The notes beneath the pieces were generated by a model that had not been told where the DNA came from, did not search any database, and saw only the letters and a program-made list of their open reading frames with translations. 24,910 nt of DNA. It comes from an uncultured Desulfobacterium sp. (GTDB taxonomy: Bacteria; Desulfobacterota; Desulfobacteria; Desulfobacterales; Desulfobacteraceae). The position numbers and the translations under genes are program-made. Numbering within the stretch: position 1 is the stretch's first letter; every line of letters starts with the position of its first letter. The stretch is taken from contig CAKZLA010000139.1 of the NCBI GenBank assembly GCA_937124525.1, positions 1 through 24,910 on the forward strand. Reading direction: 5' to 3'. Shown in pieces: positions 24,309-24,910 of this stretch.

Positions 24309-24541
24309 TTAACGTTTATCCTGAATCGCATTCTTCCTTCAGGATTTCTCTCTAACCAATAGACTAATGAATCTTGAGATCCAGATTCTTCATTCTTGAT
24401 TTCCATCACACTATTTGAAACTTCAAAATTATCTGGTGGATTATTGAAGATGAATTCCAGACGACCAGGATATAGAAATTTTGTATTTAATAATTTCGAT
24501 TCATTTGACTTTTGTTTCGTTTCGTTTTGATTCGTTTTCAT
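24107..24541 (-). CDS. Doubtful ORF running across the junction into the efflux gene
   Basis: From an ATG at 24541 the frame gives an Asn/Lys-rich start (MKTNQNETKQKSNESK) and then plausible protein (PGRLEFIFNNPPDNFEVSNS, WLERNPEGRMRFRINVNGE) to about codon 85. Beyond that it becomes a shadow frame of the efflux gene. It may be the end of an unrelated gene brought in by a rearrangement. No family recognised and no strong ribosome binding site. Confidence 0.25.
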   Translation of the reverse strand: MKTNQNETKQKSNESKLLNTKFLYPGRLEFIFNNPPDNFEVSNSVMEIKNEESGSQDSLVYWLERNPEGRMRFRINVNGEIDTLKPLLKEPWKTIEISELLYSTLRKQRRHTGYSVPTPSPLFQGWVLSPVPVCRKISVAQENL

Positions 24542-24559
24542 TGCCTTTTTGTCGTTTCC

Positions 24560-24910
24560 GTTTGCGAGATCGCTCTTTGCGTTGTTTAAACGTCGCTGGA
24601 GCGGCATGCCGGCGTGTGGTCGCGTCCTTGTCGACGAGGGCACGCAGAACAGTACCAGACAGGTTCCTGACGGACCTACCGTGTGACGCTTCGAGAGCGT
24701 CAAGGGCCGCGTTTCGTTCCGGGGCACCAAACGCACGCGACGTGGTCTCAGCCGCGATGTCAATCGAAAGCCTGTGTCTGTGGGTTGATTCAAACGAGAC
24801 CAGCGCTTCGGTCACCCTCTCAGCAGAAACAACGAGGAGACAGCAAGCACACAACAACCTCCCTGACGCGGTGGCCAAGGACACGTAGTACACGATCGCG
24901 TCGTAAATAG
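24560..24910. other. GC-rich terminal segment of unlike composition
   Basis: The last 350 bp are markedly more GC-rich and CG-dinucleotide-rich (TCGCGTCC, GTCGACGAGG, CGACGTGG) than the rest of the window. A minus-strand frame (24501-24893) reads like a protein in part (SAERVTEALVSFESTHRHR, NAALDALEASHGRSVRNLSG), but no family is recognised. Origin uncertain: foreign DNA or an assembly/amplification chimera. Confidence 0.4.

Overview
The window looks like a Desulfobacterales-type sulfate reducer (Deltaproteobacteria/Desulfobacterota) of mid GC content. The basis is the combination of three large chemoreceptors, one with a zinc-binding CZB-type sensor domain, a tungsten-enzyme module of the BamB-like aldehyde:ferredoxin oxidoreductase (AOR), HdrD and MoeA type, a hybrid histidine kinase and a NodT-type outer-membrane factor. 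This placement is inference from protein families, not from a marker gene.

Layout. (1) 61-1794, minus: a dCache-type chemoreceptor cut by an in-frame amber codon, with an aberrant C-terminus. (2) 2399-4960, plus: an AT-rich stretch with a doubtful small membrane ORF and a 704-residue orphan lipoprotein. (3) 4961-5993: about 1 kb without a convincing gene but with a cluster of short dispersed repeats. (4) 5994-9290, plus: a periplasmic solute-binding protein with no ATG/GTG/TTG start next to its ribosome binding site, a 113-bp MITE with IS66-like ends and 8-bp target duplications, then a hybrid histidine kinase. (5) 9420-10991, minus: a zinc-ribbon SDR protein. (6) 11621-15705: two intact chemoreceptors, divergently arranged; the first has an excellent sigma-54 promoter. 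Both end in a CheR-tether-like pentapeptide. (7) About 15.85-20.4 kb: a five-gene transposon on the minus strand. It holds a zinc-finger protein, a CHC2-like protein, an HTH-like protein, a TniA/TnsB-type DDE transposase and a TniB/TnsC-type ATPase. It also contains a second MITE (254 bp, 9-bp target duplication) and three direct repeats with a 69-bp period. (8) 20403-23081, plus: a decayed AOR-HdrD-MoeA module. AOR has lost its N-terminal half at the transposon boundary, the AOR tail and the first HdrD cluster are missing, and MoeA has an in-frame internal deletion and a lost C-terminus. (9) 23076-24308, minus: a 5'-truncated RND outer-membrane factor, then about 600 bp of different composition.

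Functionally the left two thirds is a sensory region (three chemoreceptors, a binding protein and a histidine kinase). The right third is a remnant W/Mo-enzyme redox operon next to a Mu/Tn7-like transposon. Several abrupt junctions (1-75, 21.1 kb, 22.7 kb, 23.0 kb, 24.3 kb) could be real genome decay or amplification/assembly chimeras; the sequence alone cannot decide.
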